The notes below the pieces were generated by a model. The model saw only the letters and a list, made by a program, of their open reading frames with translations, was not told the DNA's origin and did no database searches. 64,000 nucleotides of DNA, taken from Brienomyrus brachyistius. Lineage: Eukaryota > Chordata > Actinopteri > Osteoglossiformes > Mormyridae. The first letter of the stretch is position 1. Every line of letters begins with the position of its first letter. The position numbers and the translations under genes were made by a program. Positions 60,367 to 64,000 of the stretch are shown here, one piece after another. The stretch spans positions 5,113,001 through 5,177,000 of the forward strand of contig NC_064540.1 of NCBI RefSeq assembly GCF_023856365.1, written 5' to 3'.

Positions 60367-60384
60367 CACACACACACACACACA
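60367..60384. repeat. Short CA microsatellite after a poly-C run
   Basis: About nine CA units immediately after a C run. Confidence 0.85.
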
Positions 60385-61565
60385 TACCCCCACAGCTCTC
60401 ACCTCTAATGAGCCGGGCCAAAATAACAAAAAGAAAAATGAAAACGTCACGGTCCATGCATGGCCAGTCCGGGAGGGGTCCTGGCTCAGTCGAATTAATA
60501 TTTCAGGCAGATCCACGGACGCCCCGCAAATACAACACCCCAAATTACAAGTCATCACGAAAACAAACTACACACACTACAATAAGAACCCAGAAACTTC
60601 GCAGTTCTCCCCAACAGCCTCTCCCTCCCGTGTCTGCACGCCCGCTGAGCTTGAATCCGTCTCACGCGTGCGTCTATAAATGCCGGCACAAGCAATTAGC
60701 AGGTCCCTTATCTGCTGCCTCCTGCACCTTAGCAGGGGCTCCACAAAGTAAATGTTCACACAGGATCATATGTCCGCTCACTGGTGAAGGTCAAGACACC
60801 CGCGCCCGTACAGCCATTCTGATTTCAGGCCCTCAAAAATCCATCCATCTTTTCCTGGGTCCTTTCACTATTATGAGCTAAGAAAACACTGCCCTTAGGC
60901 TGGCTCCAGGCAGCCCTGTTAGAGCCATGTTAGCTAAACCATCAGCAGTTTGAGAGAATCCCACATATTGAGCTGTAGGTGGTGGCGGGAGGGGGGGAGA
61001 CCAGTACAAACTATGAATTGCCTCTGAAGGTATCTGCTCTTTAGGCCTCCAACAAGCGAGCGTCACGATCTAGCGTTTGAGCGATGCGTGTTGCCCTTGG
61101 CAGGTGCAGCTTATCAGAAAATAGTGACACTATTAAATGAAAAGTAAACTGCGTTTTTACGATTTCAACAAATGACATCGCCCCCCATTCCGTCCAGTTT
61201 AGAAGAGGCCGCGCATGCTGAAGATTCCCGCTCCAGCCAAGTTCCTTGGTGAGCTGGCGCTGAAGCAAATGTTTTCACTTTAAACTGAGCAGGATTTTGG
61301 GAGGGGGGCTGAGTATTAACTTCGCGGTCCCACACTGACAGCTAACAAATGTCAGGACATTACTGACCACAAAGCGTATATCCCACTATGTCCCTGTGTG
61401 CTTTTCGAAATACAGATTTTGGTGAAAGATCCATTTTTGTATGAACTAATGCTAACATTAATGAATCACCAATCAATGTTTGTGCTTTGCTAATGATTTT
61501 AAAGGTTGTCTGCCAGACAGGTCTGTATAGTGCTATTTTTATTTTTCAGTATCTGACTATTTTTG

Positions 61566-61740
61566 GGGGCAGATTGGTGGTTCTGTGCAGCAATCGGAAG
61601 GTTGTTGGTTCGATTCCCACGAATGCCAGAAGTGATCCTACCCCATTTGCCCTTGAGCAAGGCCTTTAAACTGCAATTGCTTCATCCTGGGCATGACACT
61701 AATCTACATCCAGCCCTATAAGGAGGTCCTCCGACTTACA
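61566..61740 (+). mobile_element. V-SINE-like tRNA-derived SINE, diverged
   Basis: The head AGATTGGTGGTTCTGTGCAG has intact box B GGTTCGATTCC. TTGCCCTTGAGCAAGGCCTT and the following TAAACTGCAATTGCTTCA are V-domain-like. The 3' end departs from the other V-SINEs in the window. The cloverleaf is not complete, so this is not called a tRNA gene. Confidence 0.6.
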
Positions 61741-61984
61741 GGGGAAATTTGGGGGTTGGTGGCAGGATTGGCACTCCAGCCACCGGAAAAATCTCACGCT
61801 GCTCTGTTTGGGCTAGTGTGGTGCTGAGGTGTCACCTGCTGCGCGGCTGTACTTGGGTTTTCATCCCTGAGGTGGTTTGTCGTGTGGTGGGTGCAGCAAC
61901 ACACTGTAAGTAGCACACACTCCTTACCTTTCTCTATCCTCCACCGTGCATCAGTTGTCCCTTTACCTAAGATAATCAGAAATA

Positions 61985-62290
61985 AAGTCCATTTTTGGTA
62001 ACTGCTTGTCCTATTTATGGTTGTGGGGGTCTAGAGCCGATCCCAGTGGCCACATGCGCAAAGCATGGAACTACCCAGGATGGGTCACCAACACAGAGCA
62101 ACCTCACACACCATCCAATCACTCATGCCCATCTTTGGATAACTGACCTCAGTTTGTTGGGGGGGGGGGGGGGTGTTGGGAACAAAGTACCCAGAAAAAA
62201 ACCCCACAACGACACGGAGAGAACATGATGCAAGCTCCAGGTCCCAGAGGCGTGAGGCAGGAGTGCCAACCACTGCATCACCATGCCTCC
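61985..62290 (-). mobile_element. L2-tailed SINE, near full length, reverse orientation
   Basis: TCCATTTTTGGTAACTGCTT begins the tail. CTAGAGCCGATCCCAGTGGC, then GGATGGGTCACCAAC, GAGAACATGATGCAAGCTCC and AGGCAGGAGTGCCAACCACT, then GCATCACCATGCC, give body and head. A G run (62159-62173) interrupts the body. Confidence 0.75.
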
Positions 62291-62903
62291 CCTCAAAGAT
62301 AAAACATGCATAATAAATTCAGTTTAAGGAACAATAAGAAAACTGTGCAAACTGCACGGAATGTACCATTATGCTAAATATAGTGCAAACGATATATATA
62401 GATATTTAAAGTGTGTTCAGAATGCAGATGCCTTTAGAAGAGGCGGCACTGTGCATTTGTAAGGCAGCGGATGAGAACGAGCACGGATGGTAACAAAGAG
62501 GCCCTTCTGATCGTTCTTCTAGCCCCCAACCCATACGAATCCATTCTATAGCCCTTATTGAAATCATTGATTTTTGTGAGGTGAAAGAGTGGCAGGATTG
62601 GCTCTGATTAGACGTAGGGTTATTGGTACGTTGGCACATCAGCTGGGCGGAGTGGTCCGTAGCCCCTGCTCCGCAGCCTCAGAAACCCTTTCAAAAGTTT
62701 TGTACCCCCAAGCCTCAACACTTAAAGTCGTTATTTTGCTCTAGAGACTCACACTCTGAATTATCATATCTCGCAAAACTAAATTAACAGAAGACGTCAA
62801 TAATACAGAAATATGTGACACGCAACAGGCACTGAAGGCTTTGGCTCTGAGTGACCTTAAATTATTGTAAAGAAGGTGCTGAGTTACATATAATATAGTG
62901 TAC

Positions 62904-63245
62904 ACATACTTTATTAGGTACACCTAGCTAATACTGAGTTGGACCCACTTTTGCTTCCAAAATCAACAGACATGTTATATGTTCAGAGACGTCTTTCTGC
63001 ACGTCACTGTTTTGCCAAGAAATTATGTTTGCACTTGGGTCCCTCCCTGTTAGTGTAAACAGGTCCCAGCGACCTCCTGTGACCTCTTTCATTAACAAGG
63101 GGTTTTCAGCCACAGAATTGTCCCTGTTCGTTGTTCATCGATCCATTATCTGTAAACCCTTAGGCACTGCAGAAGAGAGGCTGCTTCTATAATACTGGAA
63201 CCGCCACATATTCCATCAGCCGCTTAGATCAGTCATCTTGGTTGG
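62904..63245 (-). mobile_element. Tc1/mariner fragment, internally deleted
   Basis: The terminal repeat ACTTTATTAGGTACACCTAG is followed by AATACTGAGTTGGACCCACT and TTTGCTTCC. Further on come GACCTCTTTCATTAACAAGG, TTTTCAGCCACAGAATTG and CTGTAAACCCT. These match a widespread fish Tc1-like element encoded on the minus strand, with the centre missing and no clear right end. It differs from the 42.9/48.1 kb family. Confidence 0.75.
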
Positions 63246-63429
63246 CGAGTGAACCTCCTCGGTCCTGTTTACAACCCGTATGTATTCAGTTGCAGCTAGT
63301 TTGATGAGTTGCCAGGTATCAACCGTCCACTGAGAGTGTGAGATTGTGTGTATATGTACATGTGATACATGTTTTTCTTGCTCTCCGTCCAATGGGCTTT
63401 CAACAAGGTGGACAGAACAAATCACAGAA

Positions 63430-63462
63430 CCCCCCCCCCCCCACCACCACCACCACCACCAC
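63430..63462. repeat. Poly-C followed by CCA microsatellite
   Basis: A run of 13 C leads directly into about six CCA/CAC units. Confidence 0.9.
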
Positions 63463-64000
63463 TCAGTGACAGACTTATAGCTAAGAGCTTCCCGTTGGAC
63501 TTTCTCACAGGAACAGCAGCAGGCCAGGAATCCGATGTTTCCTGTGTTGTCTTCATCAATCAGTCTTTATTAAAAAAAAAAACAACAAAATACTTCTGTT
63601 CTTCGACTTAGGGACCCTGGATGGAGGCAATTTGCTCCCTTAGCAAAAATGTTTCAGATGCGTAAGAAATATAGAGCTACCTTGTTTAACTGTGTTGTTA
63701 AGGATGATTCCCAAAGTGGTTCTGCGTAATGTTATGGTAGATGTCATGAAAGGTAAAAATTTGAAGAACAAATGTAAAACCAGACAATACAATACTTTGC
63801 AGAATGGGCGTCGCCCCCATTCAATCTGAGGGGGACGTGTCCCTCTCACATTTCATAATTATTCATTTGGACCCCCCCCACGTTTAACATTAAATATTAG
63901 TTTTATGCCAGTGTGTCCCCCCACATTCAAAACGCCCCTGCTTTGCAGTATGGCATAAAACAAATTCACATTATTGGTAAAAAAAACACATGCATGGTTA

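Larger units (their letters stand above)
39166..64000. other. Gene-free region downstream of gdf5
   Basis: About 25 kb without a supported gene. Reading frames of up to 158 codons (for example 51393-51785, 59864-60340, 60408-60881) lack homology and splice structure, and overlap repeats or low-complexity runs. Transposon pieces, tandem repeats and homopolymers are listed separately. Repeat-poor blocks near 41.25-41.6, 43.5-44.1, 49.0-49.6 and 57.2-57.9 kb could hold regulatory sequence. Confidence 0.7.

Noticed and set aside
59864..60881. Two plus-strand reading frames of 157-158 codons
   Set aside because: They overlap each other's strands and low-complexity CA/C runs, show no recognisable domain, and lack clear splice or promoter context.
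61566..61640. Possible tRNA gene
   Set aside because: A good box B but no complete acceptor or anticodon stems, and V-SINE-like sequence follows.

Overview
The window looks like nuclear DNA from a ray-finned (teleost) fish. It contains two intron-containing vertebrate genes separated by long non-coding stretches. It also carries typical fish repeats: V-type SINEs, L2-tailed SINEs, Tc1-like deletion derivatives, fold-back MITEs, a Rex/L2-type LINE fragment, microsatellites and very long poly-G/poly-C runs. I see no prokaryotic features, operons, CRISPR arrays or real tRNA/rRNA genes. The species cannot be named from this sequence.

Layout: 1-7.9 kb is intergenic and holds old SINE/LINE fragments. 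From 17763 down to 10070 on the minus strand lies a complete five-exon syndecan-4 gene (sdc4, 201 residues), with a probable 3'UTR of up to about 2.2 kb reaching toward 7.9 kb. From 17.8 to 34.2 kb is a divergent intergenic region with SINEs, a LINE fragment and a palindromic MITE. From 34259 to 38429 on the plus strand lies a complete two-exon growth/differentiation factor 5 gene (gdf5, 516 residues, BMP/TGF-beta superfamily). From 38.4 kb to the end is a gene-free stretch of about 25.5 kb. It carries two related Tc1-like deletion derivatives, a hAT-type MITE with an 8-bp target duplication, a 55-bp minisatellite split by another MITE, a 67-base poly-G run, several SINEs and some repeat-poor blocks that could be cis-regulatory.

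Function: sdc4 encodes a cell-surface heparan-sulfate proteoglycan and gdf5 encodes a secreted joint/cartilage morphogen. Both act at the cell surface or matrix, but nothing in the sequence shows joint regulation. They are head-to-head, with about 16.5 kb between start codons. I found no convincing new biological system. The better leads are the upstream ORF whose stop overlaps the gdf5 start codon, the altered syndecan-4 C-terminal PDZ motif, the tandem splice acceptor in sdc4, an orphan exon-like segment near 27.3 kb, and the mobile-element and tandem-repeat architecture downstream of gdf5.
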